Positions 18,296-27,962 of a stretch of 64,000 nt of DNA are shown here, in pieces; the stretch's first letter is position 1, and every line of letters begins with the position of its first letter. Both the position numbers and the translations under genes were made by a program. Source of the DNA: G963675935 sp963719005 (GTDB lineage Bacteria > Planctomycetota > Planctomycetia > Pirellulales > Thermoguttaceae); assembly GCA_963719005.1 (NCBI GenBank), contig CAVRAR010000014.1, forward strand, positions 682,001 through 746,000. Reading direction: 5' to 3'. The notes under the pieces were generated by a model that worked only from the letters and a program-made list of their open reading frames with translations, searched no databases and had not been told where the DNA came from.

Positions 18296-21200
18296 ATGAA
18301 CGCCATTGGAATCGCCCTGGTGTGGTGCATTGTCCAGATCACGCTTCTGGGCGTGCTGGCCGCCGGGCTGTATCTGCTTGTTCGGCGACTGCGTCCGGCC
18401 GTCGCGGCGCCGGTGGTGCTCAGCAGCCTGGCGGTCGTGGTGGTTCTGTCAATTCTCGCGCTGAGTCCTTGGCCGCGATGGGTAATCGACCGTGCGGCGC
18501 CGTCGCCCAATGCGGTCGTGTTGGCAGACTCGCCTCTTCCGACGGCAGAGGATCCGGCGGCGACGGGGACGGAGGAGGTGGTCGGAAAGAAGCCATCCAG
18601 TTCCGGAATCTCCTCCCGACAACCTCCTCCGTCCCCTTCCGTCGCGCCGCCGCCCACGAAAAGACAATACGACGCGAAAGTAGTTGAGACAGACGAGGCT
18701 GAATCCACCGCAGAAAGCAAGCCATCGAGTGCCGCGTTGTTGTGGCAAGCGCTCATCGCGGAACTCTCCAACCCCCAGGCCGATGACGCCTGGCGATGGC
18801 CGGCCGTCGTGGCGATCGTGCTGTTTTCGGCCATGGCCTGCGGTCTCGGCTGGCTGATCCTCGGCGTGGCGGCAGTGCGATGGCAGCGGCGCCGCAGCAA
18901 GACCGTGTTTGACGCCGAACTATTGGAACTGATCGACGTGCTTCGGGCGGAACTCTGCTGCCTGCGTGCCGTCGAGGTCCGCGAGTCGGCCGAGTTGGCC
19001 ACGGCGGCCACGATCGGGTGGCGGCGGCCCGTGGTGCTGCTGCCGGCCGATTGGCGAAGTTGGACGCCCGAGCAGCGTCGGGCGGTGTTGGCGCACGAAA
19101 TCGTGCACGCGCGCAGCCAGGATTCCGTGGCCCTGCTGCTCGGGCAACTCGGGCTGATGCTGCACTGCTACCATCCGCTGCTGCATTGGCTGATGGATCG
19201 TCTGCGGTTGGAGCAGGAGTTGGCGGCCGACGCCGCGGCGGCGGACGTTTCCGGCGGTCCGCGGCAATACTTGTCGACGATCGCCGAGATCGCCTTGCTC
19301 ACGCAGGACCGCCGCTTGTCGTGGCCGACGCGCACGTTTCTTCCCACGCGAACCACTTTTCTGCGGAGGATCGCCACGCTTCGCGGCAGTCAGGTTCGTT
19401 TCGAGCGAGTCTCGCCGTTGGGGCGTATTGCGATGGTCGGCATAGTCTTGTCGTTCGGCGTGTTGGTGGCCGGTCTTCGCGGGCCGGGGCAATCGTCGCA
19501 GGCGATGGCCGGCGATACGCCGACGCCGCCGACGGGGCCGACGGCAACGAAGACGCACTCCGCGCCGGAGACGGCGCGAGTGTCACGGCCGTCCACATCG
19601 ACGACGACAGCGGCGGCACAGCCGTCCACGCCGCCGAGGACACCGGCGGCACAGCCGTCTACGCCGAAGACGGCCCGGGTGTCACAGCCATCCGCCCCGC
19701 CGACGTTGCCTCGCAGCGACGCGAAGCTGCGATACGGATACAAGAAAGCTCAGAAATACTACTACCACGTGAAGATCGCGGCGACGTTGCCCGATGAGGA
19801 CGTCGCCCATGACGGCGTGATGGTCTACGACGTGCCGTCGTCGAGCGACGAGCAATTCTCGCTGAAGTGCGGGGCGAATCTGCACGTCAGCACGACGCCC
19901 AGGGCCGACGCCGAGCCGGACATGATGGGCCCGCGCATCCCCGCTCCGCCGGGCATGTTCGGCCATCGGCACATTCCCTTTCCTCCCGCCTTTTTCGGGC
20001 CGGGCGCTCAGCCGATGAGGCCGCAGGAGACCACCTTCGACCGGCAGGGCAAGATCATTCGACACGGCGACAGCCCTTCCTTGCCGTTTCTGTTGGGCAA
20101 AGAGGCGGAGCTCGTGGTCGAACAGCTTCCCGACGAAGCGAAACCACGCTGGACTACCGAGCGCGAGCTTGGCGTCATCGAGAGAAGCGAACCGTCGGGG
20201 CTGCCGTTCTTCGGGCCGTTCGGGCGCGGCGGCGGCAGCGAAACCAATCGCGGCGCCAGAGAACGCGTCGATTACGCCGTCGTCGGACAGAATCACGACT
20301 CGGTGCGAATCAACAAAAAATACTCGCTGAAAACCGCGCCCGAACATGGCGTCACCCACATCGATATGTCGGGCAACGGAGAACTGCTCTTCGATAGGAG
20401 ACTTGGCGTGCTTCGATCGGAAGAGATGAAATACGACATCCGGGTGAACGAAGCGAACGTCGCCGTCCACATTCCCTTCTCCTTGGACTGTCGGCTAATG
20501 AACGATGCAGAGGCAGCGGCGCAAAGAAAGAGGGAAGCGGAGCAGTTGGCGAGACTGAAGGCCGAGATTGCCGCCCGAGCCGAGGCCGACAAGCCGAAAC
20601 CGCTTGCGCCCGGCGAACGGCAATCGCTGTTGCGGGAACTTCGGTCAACGGACGAACAGCGCGTGCAGAACGCCGCGCGGCGGCTGAGCAAGACAATTCC
20701 GGGCAAGAATCCGACCGAATTCTCGAAGCCGCTCTGTGCGGCGTACAAGAACAAGAACGAATGGACACAGGCGGCATTGATGGCGGCGCTGCGGGTTTGG
20801 GCCGGCCCGGACGCCGAGAAGACGGTGATTGAAGGGAGCCGGAGCGCGAGTTTCATGGTTCGCGCTCAAGCCATCCCGGCATTGGGCAAATTCAAGACCA
20901 TCGCCGCCGCCGAGGCCGCCGCCGCCCAGGTTGCCCATAATCGTGGGGAAGTCGAGGCGGCGATGAAGGCGATCGGCCCGGTCGCCGAGCCGGCGGCGAT
21001 CTCCTTGCTGGAGAATTCGGACTTTTGGATTCGGGCCGCCGCGGCCAACATCCTGGCGGAGATCGGCGGCAAGAAATCCGTTGCGGCGCTGACCAAAGAA
21101 TCGCGACTGCACCCGAGTCAAGTGCGCGAAGTCGAGACCGCCATCGTCGCCATCGAAAAACGCCTGGCCGAATCCGAAGACGTCAGCAGTCCGGCCAACG

Positions 21201-21454
21201 AGCCTCCAACTCCTGAAGAGGACGTTGAGAAGACGGCGGAATCCGCAGCGGCGATACGAACCTGGCACGCGGCCGCCGGCAGTTTCTCGGTTCGAGCGAC
21301 CTTCGTTGAATTGAAATCGGGAAATGTGACGTTACAGAAAGCCAACGGGCGCATCGTCAAGGTGCCGCTCGAAAAGCTGTCGAAGGCCGATCAAGAATAC
21401 GCCAAGCAGCAGGCGAGAGCCGCGGAAGAGAAGTTGGAGGATCCGTTTCAGTAA
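18296..21454 (+). CDS. M56 (BlaR1-like) membrane metallopeptidase fused to HEAT repeats and SHD1
   Basis: A 1,052-residue protein partnered with the upstream BlaI repressor. Membrane helices lie at about 5-30, 38-58, 165-190 and near 375-395. The cytosolic zinc peptidase motif HEIVH is near residue 267 (RRAVLAHEIVHARSQD), with the downstream E of LEQELAADAAA. After residue about 470 comes a domain shared with the next gene (AKLRYGYKKAQKYYYHVKIAA). HEAT-like repeats follow (about 780-950: VRAQAIPALGKF, IRAAAANILAEIGG), and then a C-terminal SHD1 domain (VRATFVELKSGNVTLQKANGRIVKVPLEKLSKAD). Unlike BlaR1 it has no penicillin-binding sensor domain, so the large extracytoplasmic module probably senses something else. 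A palindromic repeat is inserted in frame at 18565-18636. Confidence 0.8.
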   Translation: MNAIGIALVWCIVQITLLGVLAAGLYLLVRRLRPAVAAPVVLSSLAVVVVLSILALSPWPRWVIDRAAPSPNAVVLADSPLPTAEDPAATGTEEVVGKKPSSSGISSRQPPPSPSVAPPPTKRQYDAKVVETDEAESTAESKPSSAALLWQALIAELSNPQADDAWRWPAVVAIVLFSAMACGLGWLILGVAAVRWQRRRSKTVFDAELLELIDVLRAELCCLRAVEVRESAELATAATIGWRRPVVLLPADWRSWTPEQRRAVLAHEIVHARSQDSVALLLGQLGLMLHCYHPLLHWLMDRLRLEQELAADAAAADVSGGPRQYLSTIAEIALLTQDRRLSWPTRTFLPTRTTFLRRIATLRGSQVRFERVSPLGRIAMVGIVLSFGVLVAGLRGPGQSSQAMAGDTPTPPTGPTATKTHSAPETARVSRPSTSTTTAAAQPSTPPRTPAAQPSTPKTARVSQPSAPPTLPRSDAKLRYGYKKAQKYYYHVKIAATLPDEDVAHDGVMVYDVPSSSDEQFSLKCGANLHVSTTPRADAEPDMMGPRIPAPPGMFGHRHIPFPPAFFGPGAQPMRPQETTFDRQGKIIRHGDSPSLPFLLGKEAELVVEQLPDEAKPRWTTERELGVIERSEPSGLPFFGPFGRGGGSETNRGARERVDYAVVGQNHDSVRINKKYSLKTAPEHGVTHIDMSGNGELLFDRRLGVLRSEEMKYDIRVNEANVAVHIPFSLDCRLMNDAEAAAQRKREAEQLARLKAEIAARAEADKPKPLAPGERQSLLRELRSTDEQRVQNAARRLSKTIPGKNPTEFSKPLCAAYKNKNEWTQAALMAALRVWAGPDAEKTVIEGSRSASFMVRAQAIPALGKFKTIAAAEAAAAQVAHNRGEVEAAMKAIGPVAEPAAISLLENSDFWIRAAAANILAEIGGKKSVAALTKESRLHPSQVREVETAIVAIEKRLAESEDVSSPANEPPTPEEDVEKTAESAAAIRTWHAAAGSFSVRATFVELKSGNVTLQKANGRIVKVPLEKLSKADQEYAKQQARAAEEKLEDPFQ
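18565..18636. repeat. Inverted repeat, GGGGACGGAGGAG family (copy 2, inside the M56 gene)
   Basis: Arms at 18565-18585 and 18616-18636 with a 30-base loop lie within the Pro/Ser-rich linker of the M56 protein. The open frame is preserved through it (about 24 codons). The same family occurs in the intergenic region at 11541-11616. Confidence 0.75.
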
Positions 21455-21532
21455 GGCAACGATCAGACATTTCTTAACAATATCGGGCGCGAACGGTCGC
21501 TTTCGTGTCCTGTTCCTATGAGGAGATTATCC

Positions 21533-22729
21533 ATGCGAAGGCAATGCCGCGGTTGCTTTGTACTCTTGGCGGCAATTCTCTGCAACGGCGTTCTTGCGTC
21601 GATCGCGCCGGCCCAAGATGCCGGAAAGCTGCGATACGGCTGCCGGAAAGGCGGGCAGTACTATTACCGCGTGACGGTCGTGGCGGACTTGCCGAGCGAG
21701 GAAATGACCGAAACGGGAGTCCTGCATTACGTTGTGCCCGCGTCGGCCGACGATCAATTCACACTGAAGTGCACCGGCAGGCTGCAGCCTTCCACAAAAC
21801 CGAAGAGCGATGCTCCGTCGAGCAGTTCGGGGCCGCAAATCGCCGGGCCGCCGCGCGGACGGCACGGGCCGCGCAGGCCCGCCGCTCCTCCGCGGCATTT
21901 CGGGCCGTGGGCCGAGCCGGCCAGAGAGCAGCAGACGACATTCGACCGCCAGGGGAAGATCGTTCGACAAGGAGACGATCCCTCGCTCCCCTTCCTGCTC
22001 GGCAGGCAAGCGGAACTGGTGATCGACCAGCTTCCCGACGACGCCAAGCCGGCCTGGAACGTCGAACGTGACCTCGGCGTCATCGAACGGAAGCAATCCT
22101 CAGGGCCGCCCTTCGGGCCCTTTGGACGCGGCGGCAGCGAAACCCAACGCGGCGCGAAAGAGCGAACCGATTACGCCATCATCGCCCGCGACGGCGATTC
22201 CGTGCGCATCAGCAAGAAGTACTCTCTGAAAACCCTGTCCGAAGAGGGTGTCGTTCACGTCGACATGTCGGGCGAGGGAGAGCTCGTCTTCGACAAGAAA
22301 CAGGGCGTCATCACGTCGCACAAGATGAAATATCAACTCCGGATCAACGAAAAGAACGTCTCCATCACCATACCGTACTCCTTGGATTATCGGCTGTTGA
22401 CCGGACAAGAGGTGGCCGAACAAGAGAGAAAGGAAGCGGAAGAGAAGAAAGCCGCTGAAGAGCGGATCGCGAAGATCAAGGCCGAGCGGGAAGCCAGCGA
22501 GAAGGCCGCGGGGCCCGCCGCCCCGGCGATGCGAACCTGGCACGCGGCCGCCGGCAACTTCAAGGTCCGCGCAACCTTCGTCTCCCTCGATTCCGACACG
22601 GTTACGTTGAAACGAGCCGACGGCCGCGTTATCCACGTGCCCCTCGAAAAACTGTCGAAAGCCGATCGAGAGTACGCCAAACAGCAAGCGAAAGCCGCGG
22701 AAGAGAAGTTGGAGGATCCGTTTCAGTAA
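21533..22729 (+). CDS. Secreted SHD1-domain protein, paralogue of the M56 protein's sensor region
   Basis: A 398-residue exported protein. The start at 21533 has AGGAG 7 bases upstream. The signal peptide is CFVLLAAILCNGVLASIAPAQ. The body (KLRYGCRKGGQYYYRVTVVADLPSEEM, TFDRQGKIVRQGDDPSLPFLLG, DYAIIARDGDSVRISKKYSLKT) is homologous to residues about 470-750 of the M56 protein. The C-terminal SHD1 domain (RATFVSLDSDTVTLKRADGR) is the same, without the HEAT repeats. The last 36 coding bases are identical in both genes. It is the soluble counterpart of the peptidase's extracytoplasmic module and may bind the same ligand. In eukaryotic SLA1 the SHD1 domain binds NPFxD peptides; its role in planctomycetes is unknown. 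Confidence 0.75.
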   Translation: MRRQCRGCFVLLAAILCNGVLASIAPAQDAGKLRYGCRKGGQYYYRVTVVADLPSEEMTETGVLHYVVPASADDQFTLKCTGRLQPSTKPKSDAPSSSSGPQIAGPPRGRHGPRRPAAPPRHFGPWAEPAREQQTTFDRQGKIVRQGDDPSLPFLLGRQAELVIDQLPDDAKPAWNVERDLGVIERKQSSGPPFGPFGRGGSETQRGAKERTDYAIIARDGDSVRISKKYSLKTLSEEGVVHVDMSGEGELVFDKKQGVITSHKMKYQLRINEKNVSITIPYSLDYRLLTGQEVAEQERKEAEEKKAAEERIAKIKAEREASEKAAGPAAPAMRTWHAAAGNFKVRATFVSLDSDTVTLKRADGRVIHVPLEKLSKADREYAKQQAKAAEEKLEDPFQ

Positions 22730-22853
22730 CGTAGCAGGCACACGCCGTGTGTCTGCTACCAATGATTGCCCCGCCCGCTTGCAATTCGGGCCCCTCGGAT
22801 GTTTAATGGGAAGGCATGGTTTTTCTCATCGAGCCCCTGATCGGGAGAGAATC

Positions 22854-24395
22854 GTGAACAACGCCATATGGAAAGTTTGCTGGATTGCGCTGTTCACCGC
22901 CGTCGCCGGCTGCGGTCTCGACTTCACGCCGGAGCCGGTACGGACGAATCGCGCGATTGCCAAGGCCGCCAATGAGCTGGCCGATGAGTTGCAGGGCATA
23001 CGCGACGCCGATTCCGCCCGAGCCGCCACCGAGAGGGTGGATCGCAAGTACGCCTCGCTGTGTGAGCTTATGGGCCGGCTGCCCGAGATCGTGCGCAAAG
23101 AACAGGCGGCGCCCACGAAGGTGAAGATCAGCACCGCAAAGGAAGTGCTCCAGTCGATGAAGACGGCCACGTCGAGAATCCGCAGCGAGGGCGAGCGGCT
23201 GGAGGGCCTGCAAGGGCTTCCTATCGAGTTCTGGAAGGTGTTTGAGACTCGGGCACTTGAGTTCGCGCTGAAGGCGTTTGAAACCGTGGCCCAGGCCAAA
23301 GCGGATGTCATCGCCGAGCCGTACTCGTTCGCTCGCAACGTGAAGGACCTGTTCGACAGGGTCGGGTACGAGCAAGTCGTCAAGGTCGATTTTGTCAGCA
23401 TGCGGTTCGATTTGGCCGACAAGGCGCGCGAGAAGCTCCGGCGACTCGCCCCGGGCGCTGCGCTTTACGAAATCAAGGACGCGGACAAAATGAGCGTCGT
23501 CCTCGGTCCGGTTGCGGATTTCAGGGCGTTTGCCTCCGGCATCGATTTCGGCGACGTGGTGCTGCAGAACGAGACGAAGCGGCTGCTGCGAATCAGAATC
23601 CACCCGATGAAACTCGGCGCCAGAGCGGAAACGAGCGAGGAGGAGAATGAGCTTGCCAGGAAGGAAAGCGAAGAGAATGCCAGGAAAGCGCAAAAGGAGA
23701 CGGAAGAACAAATGGCCCGAGCACGGGCCGAGGCCGAGAAGCAGGAGGCCGCCAGGAGCAGGGAGGAGTCGGGCGGCGATCCGAACGATCCGGCCTACTA
23801 CGACAGACTGGCCGAAATGGTCGCCTCTAGCGACTATTTCAAGCAGGAGAAGGCGGTAAAGATACTCTTGCGAACGTCTCCATCACAAGTGACCTTCGAG
23901 CAGAAAAAGAAGATCGCCAAGGCGTTCAAGCAGTTGGCCGAGGACGATCGTGGCTCGATGCGAGAGGAGGCGATCAAGGGCCTGGTGATCTGGGGCGGCA
24001 AGTATAGCGGGCCGATCTTGCTGAGAATGCTCGAGGATGCCAGACCGTTCGAGGAGGAGCACGTCATCAAAGCCCTCGGCGACATCAAGTACGCCAAGGC
24101 GGCGCCGGCGCTGGCGGCGAAATTGGGCGATTTCTTCCTGGGGAAACAGGCTGGCAATGCGCTGGGCAAAATGGGCGAAGAGGCCGAGGACGCCGTGCTG
24201 GCGGTCGCTCCTTCGCCGGACCCGAAAATTTGCCTGCCGGCCGTCGAATTGTTGGGCGATTGCGGCACCAAGAAAAGCCTCCCCCTTCTGCGAAGAGGGG
24301 CAACCAGCCGCAATTTCCAGGTGCGCGAGGCCAGCAAGGAGGCGATCCGCAAAATCCTGGCAAGGCAGAACGCGGCGAAAACCGACGACGGGTGA
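22854..24395 (+). CDS. HEAT-repeat lipoprotein with coiled coil
   Basis: The start is GTG at 22854 with GGGAG 6 bases upstream. It directly precedes a lipoprotein signal peptide (IWKVCWIALFTAVAGC). The N-terminal half is helical. Residues near 265-305 form a charged coiled coil (SEEENELARKESEENARKAQ). The C-terminal 200 residues form HEAT-like repeats (MREEAIKGLVIWGGKYSGPILLRML, VIKALGDIKYAKAAPALAAKL). No enzymatic motif is visible. It follows the SHD1 gene by about 125 bases on the same strand. I expect a protein-protein interaction role at the cell envelope. It converges with the restriction enzyme gene, leaving only 38 bases between. Confidence 0.7.
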   Translation: MNNAIWKVCWIALFTAVAGCGLDFTPEPVRTNRAIAKAANELADELQGIRDADSARAATERVDRKYASLCELMGRLPEIVRKEQAAPTKVKISTAKEVLQSMKTATSRIRSEGERLEGLQGLPIEFWKVFETRALEFALKAFETVAQAKADVIAEPYSFARNVKDLFDRVGYEQVVKVDFVSMRFDLADKAREKLRRLAPGAALYEIKDADKMSVVLGPVADFRAFASGIDFGDVVLQNETKRLLRIRIHPMKLGARAETSEEENELARKESEENARKAQKETEEQMARARAEAEKQEAARSREESGGDPNDPAYYDRLAEMVASSDYFKQEKAVKILLRTSPSQVTFEQKKKIAKAFKQLAEDDRGSMREEAIKGLVIWGGKYSGPILLRMLEDARPFEEEHVIKALGDIKYAKAAPALAAKLGDFFLGKQAGNALGKMGEEAEDAVLAVAPSPDPKICLPAVELLGDCGTKKSLPLLRRGATSRNFQVREASKEAIRKILARQNAAKTDDG

Positions 24396-24433
24396 TCGAT
24401 GCATTCTGCGCAGGCGCGAACTGACGACGTCAT

Positions 24434-27400
24434 CTATCGCGCGGTTTGCTCGACGATGCTGATCTCCTCGTCGCCAAGTTCGTAAAGATCGTAGACCAAC
24501 CGGTCGATGGCACGATTGGCGATATGAATATCCCGGTCGAGCGCCGCCTTATGGTGTGGGACTTTGGCGGCGACGTATTTCTGCTGTAGCGTCAAGATGG
24601 TTTCAACCCAGTCGACAAGCCGGGCGTGGCGTTTGTCTTTTGGCGGCGGCAATCGGACGGGGAAGTTCTCCAGGTACTGGCCGAAGAAGCGCAAATAGGT
24701 TTCATCCGGGCCCTCCAACGCCGCGCACGTCTGCCTGAAGTAGAAATACGCCAGTTTCGAGTTCAACAAGCCCAACAGGCACAGGTCGTCGGTCGGCAGG
24801 AAGTAGACGGTGTTGGCGCCGAAACGTCCCTCCCGGTCCACTGCGAAGCGGCAGCCGGTTGCGATGTCGGGAAACACGATCTTCGGCTTTGTCATGAAAT
24901 CGACGTAGGCGTATTGCGGCTGTTGAAGTTCGTACCACTCCTGTTTCGTGGCTCGCTGTCTCAATCTGTCTTTGTGGGGCCGCAGGTGTTCGAGCACGGC
25001 GGGGTAGCGGCTCATATCGATGCCGTGATGGGTGTAGATCAGATACTCGTCGCCGGGCTCGATTTGATAGCGGCGAATCGCTCGTCCTTGGAGGAAAGGG
25101 TGAATTATGGAGGCGGCTCGCTTGTTCCTGGCGAGCATTCTTCGCCGAGTCTTGTCGGAGATGACGAATGCCTCGGTAAGCCCAGATACAATGCCGCGGC
25201 AGACTTTTCCGCCGACAACCTCCACAAGCGGCGTTGCCTTGCGCGCGAGCGACTCCAGAAGGCTTGCGTACCTGATTGCCGCCAGCCCCCAGGCGTTTGC
25301 GCCCAGAACGTTCGCCGGCACGTCGTACGCCAACGAGTCGGCGACGTCCGACAGGCCGGCATTGCCCTCTTGCACGTCCGCGAATAGTTCCATCGAGGGC
25401 GGTGGCGAATACCGCGTTGAAGTCTTGGCCGCGCCCTTCTCGGCGATCAGCAAAATGGTGCGGACGGTCGGCTTGCCGAACACCCGCAGCCCTGCGAGGT
25501 CGACAATCCGCTCGATATTGGCGGCTTCCGCGACGAAAGAACGGATATTCTTGCCATAGTTCGCCCGCAGGAATTTGTTCGAGACGATCATGCCGAACCT
25601 GCCGCCCCGGCGGAGCAACTGCAATTCGCGCTCGATGAAATAGACGTAAAGGTCGCTGCGTTCATTGTGCGAGGCGTAGTGCTGACGCAGGTAGCACTTC
25701 TGGTCCTTGAACGCCTCCATCCGCACGTAGGGCGGGTTGCCGATCACCGCATCGAAGCCGCCAGAGGCCATGATGGGGCCGAAGCCCTTCTTCTCGTCGT
25801 GCCAGTCGAAGGCGTTGATCCGCCGTCGCTCCTCGTCGCCGAAAAGGCTGAGTTGCTGGCCGTTGAAGAAATCGGACGCGATCAGGGAATTGCCGCATTT
25901 GATGTTGCCGTCGAGATCGGGCAGAGCCCGCTCGTGGAAGATCCGCAACTGGTTGGAAAGGGTTTCGCCCGATTCCCCTTCTAGCACCTTCAACAGCAAC
26001 GAGAGTTTTGTGACTTCCACCGCCTGCTGATCGATATCGACGCCGAAAATGTTATTCAGCAGGATGCGCTTCTTCTCGGCGGTCGTCAGCCGCCAGTCGT
26101 CGGCGGGGCCACGGTACAACTTCGGGTTGCGGCCGGCGGCGTGTTTCTCGGCACCGTCGGCGAGATACCAGTTTAGATGCCAATCCAACAAAAAGCGGTA
26201 AGCGCCGATCAAGAACGAACCTGAGCCGCAAGCGGGATCAAGCACGCGGAGCCTGGCGGCCTGTGCGGGCGTCATGCCGTCGGCCGGCTTCCGCCGCGGA
26301 GCCACCGTGCCGGCTGCTGAACCGTGTTTTTCCGCTCCACACCTTCCCAAGAACGCGCCGACCGTCTGCGCGACGATGTAATCGACGATATACGCCGGCG
26401 TGTAATAGACGCCGCCGGCTTTGCGGACCTCGGGCTTCTCCTCGACCTTTGCCTGATGACCTTTCGTCAGCCGGATTACCTTACCCAGGAACTGCTCGTA
26501 CACCTGCCCGAGAATCTCGATGGGCAGCACCGAGAACTCATAGGGGCTGTCGGGAAAATAGAGCTTCTGTAGGATATCCTTCAGCGGCTTGTCGTCGATC
26601 GAAAGGGCGAGCGTCAACTCGTCGGGCGACCCAAGCCGGTTCTTCTCGGGCGTGAAGTGGAATAGCCCCGAGTTGTAGCGGTCGTCCGCCCGCTGGAACA
26701 ACTCGGTGAGGCGGCGATAGATGTTCGGGGCGTTCTGCAGCGATTGCAGCGTGCCGTACGGCTCGATGCCACGGTCCTCGCAGATGCGCAGAAAAACCAT
26801 TCGGTCAATCGTTCGTTGCACGGCAAAGTTCAAGTCTCGCTGCGAGAGATCGGGATTTCGCAGTGCAAAGCTCCTGGCCAGCTCGTTTCGCCACGATTCG
26901 ATCTCCTGCAAAAAGGCTTTGTCAACTTCGGCCGTGCCCTTCTTCGTCTTCTTGCTGGCGACGAACCGTTCAAGCGAGCCGCGGCGGATGGCCTCGGGCG
27001 CGAACAGCGCGACAAGCTCGTCCCAACGATCGACGTACTCGAAATAGCGAAGATAAATGACGCGAGCAGTGGCGGCCTTGTCGGTCTTCACCGGACGAAT
27101 TCGGCAATCGTAGACGGCGAATTCCGCGAAGTCGGTAAGAATGCTGATCGGCAATTTCGCCGACCATGCATAGCGCCGCAACTGGAAGGCGGGACTGACG
27201 GCCTCGCCGATGTCAACCGCGGGCTTCTTGGCCTCGACAAAGAGACTCCGTACGCCGCCGCCCGCGCGAAAACAGTAGTCCGGCGCTTTGGTCCGCCCGC
27301 CAATTCGAATCGCGTCCTCGTGGATCACCTCCTTATACGCGTCGGCATAGCCTTTACGATTGTAGACGTCCCAGCCGAGCGCATCGAAGAACGGATTCAG

Positions 27401-27505
27401 GAATTCCTCGCGCAGTTGGGCCTCGTTGTACTCGGACGATTGGTACGTCTCTTTGTGGGCGTCGAATCGTTCGACCAATTCGCAGACTATCGCGGGCGCT
27501 GCCAT
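24434..27505 (-). CDS. Type IIG (Eco57I-like) restriction-modification enzyme
   Basis: A single 1,023-residue chain combining nuclease, adenine methyltransferase and specificity functions. The N-terminal PD-(D/E)xK nuclease is at about residues 75-95 (DYCFRAGGG...LFVEAKKP). A helical connector follows. The methyltransferase domain has the SAM motif I (LDPACGSGSFLIGAYRFL) and catalytic motif IV NPPY (FDAVIGNPPYVRMEAF), with GVYYTPAYIVDYIV before it and NNIFGVDIDQQAVEVTKLSL between. The C-terminal third is a TaqI-type target-recognition region (VFPDIATGCRFAVDREGRFGANTVYFL). Length and order match Eco57I-class enzymes, which methylate one strand and cut at a distance. No separate methyltransferase or specificity gene is adjacent. 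All key motifs are intact. Confidence 0.9.
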   Translation of the reverse strand: MAAPAIVCELVERFDAHKETYQSSEYNEAQLREEFLNPFFDALGWDVYNRKGYADAYKEVIHEDAIRIGGRTKAPDYCFRAGGGVRSLFVEAKKPAVDIGEAVSPAFQLRRYAWSAKLPISILTDFAEFAVYDCRIRPVKTDKAATARVIYLRYFEYVDRWDELVALFAPEAIRRGSLERFVASKKTKKGTAEVDKAFLQEIESWRNELARSFALRNPDLSQRDLNFAVQRTIDRMVFLRICEDRGIEPYGTLQSLQNAPNIYRRLTELFQRADDRYNSGLFHFTPEKNRLGSPDELTLALSIDDKPLKDILQKLYFPDSPYEFSVLPIEILGQVYEQFLGKVIRLTKGHQAKVEEKPEVRKAGGVYYTPAYIVDYIVAQTVGAFLGRCGAEKHGSAAGTVAPRRKPADGMTPAQAARLRVLDPACGSGSFLIGAYRFLLDWHLNWYLADGAEKHAAGRNPKLYRGPADDWRLTTAEKKRILLNNIFGVDIDQQAVEVTKLSLLLKVLEGESGETLSNQLRIFHERALPDLDGNIKCGNSLIASDFFNGQQLSLFGDEERRRINAFDWHDEKKGFGPIMASGGFDAVIGNPPYVRMEAFKDQKCYLRQHYASHNERSDLYVYFIERELQLLRRGGRFGMIVSNKFLRANYGKNIRSFVAEAANIERIVDLAGLRVFGKPTVRTILLIAEKGAAKTSTRYSPPPSMELFADVQEGNAGLSDVADSLAYDVPANVLGANAWGLAAIRYASLLESLARKATPLVEVVGGKVCRGIVSGLTEAFVISDKTRRRMLARNKRAASIIHPFLQGRAIRRYQIEPGDEYLIYTHHGIDMSRYPAVLEHLRPHKDRLRQRATKQEWYELQQPQYAYVDFMTKPKIVFPDIATGCRFAVDREGRFGANTVYFLPTDDLCLLGLLNSKLAYFYFRQTCAALEGPDETYLRFFGQYLENFPVRLPPPKDKRHARLVDWVETILTLQQKYVAAKVPHHKAALDRDIHIANRAIDRLVYDLYELGDEEISIVEQTAR

Positions 27506-27962
27506 GCCGTCACCTCGCCAGGGAATGCCTTAGCCCCAAATGGGCCCCGGCATTATACTTGGCGGTCGCGGTTCATCAAAGCGGGGCAGAAAAAGCTTGC
27601 CGTTCTTGCAGGTGGTAAGGGGCTCGAATTCTCGCCGTCTTCGACCAGGACGATCCCCTCGGCAAAGTTTGTGCAAATCCCTTCCGCAATAGGGTCATCG
27701 CCAGTCGTTGCCACGCGAACTGCGTCTGTTTGACCTTGCCGGCTGTGCCAGTTGCCCGCACGGAATTCGGCCGCATTTTTTTGACATCGGGCTGGACCTG
27801 AGGTACCATTCCTGTAGGTCGGGAAGTCGGACCCACTTCCCGGCCTGCTCGCCGCTGATACGAACCTGACGTGTTACCGCAAGACCACAGGCGACTTTCC
27901 AACATGCTGTTGTAAACGCCAACGGGCTGCGGCGACAGAACTCAGCAACGACGGACGACATC
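27506..27962. other. Intergenic region before the S41 protease gene
   Basis: Between two divergent genes. Apart from a good promoter match at 27781-27809 I see no gene. Short frames here have no start signals or recognisable domains. Confidence 0.4.
27781..27809 (+). promoter_or_regulatory. Sigma-70-like promoter of the S41 protease gene
   Basis: TTGACA at 27781-27786 and TACCAT at 27804-27809 with an ideal 17-base spacer. The start codon lies 154 bases further on, leaving a fairly long leader. Confidence 0.45.
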
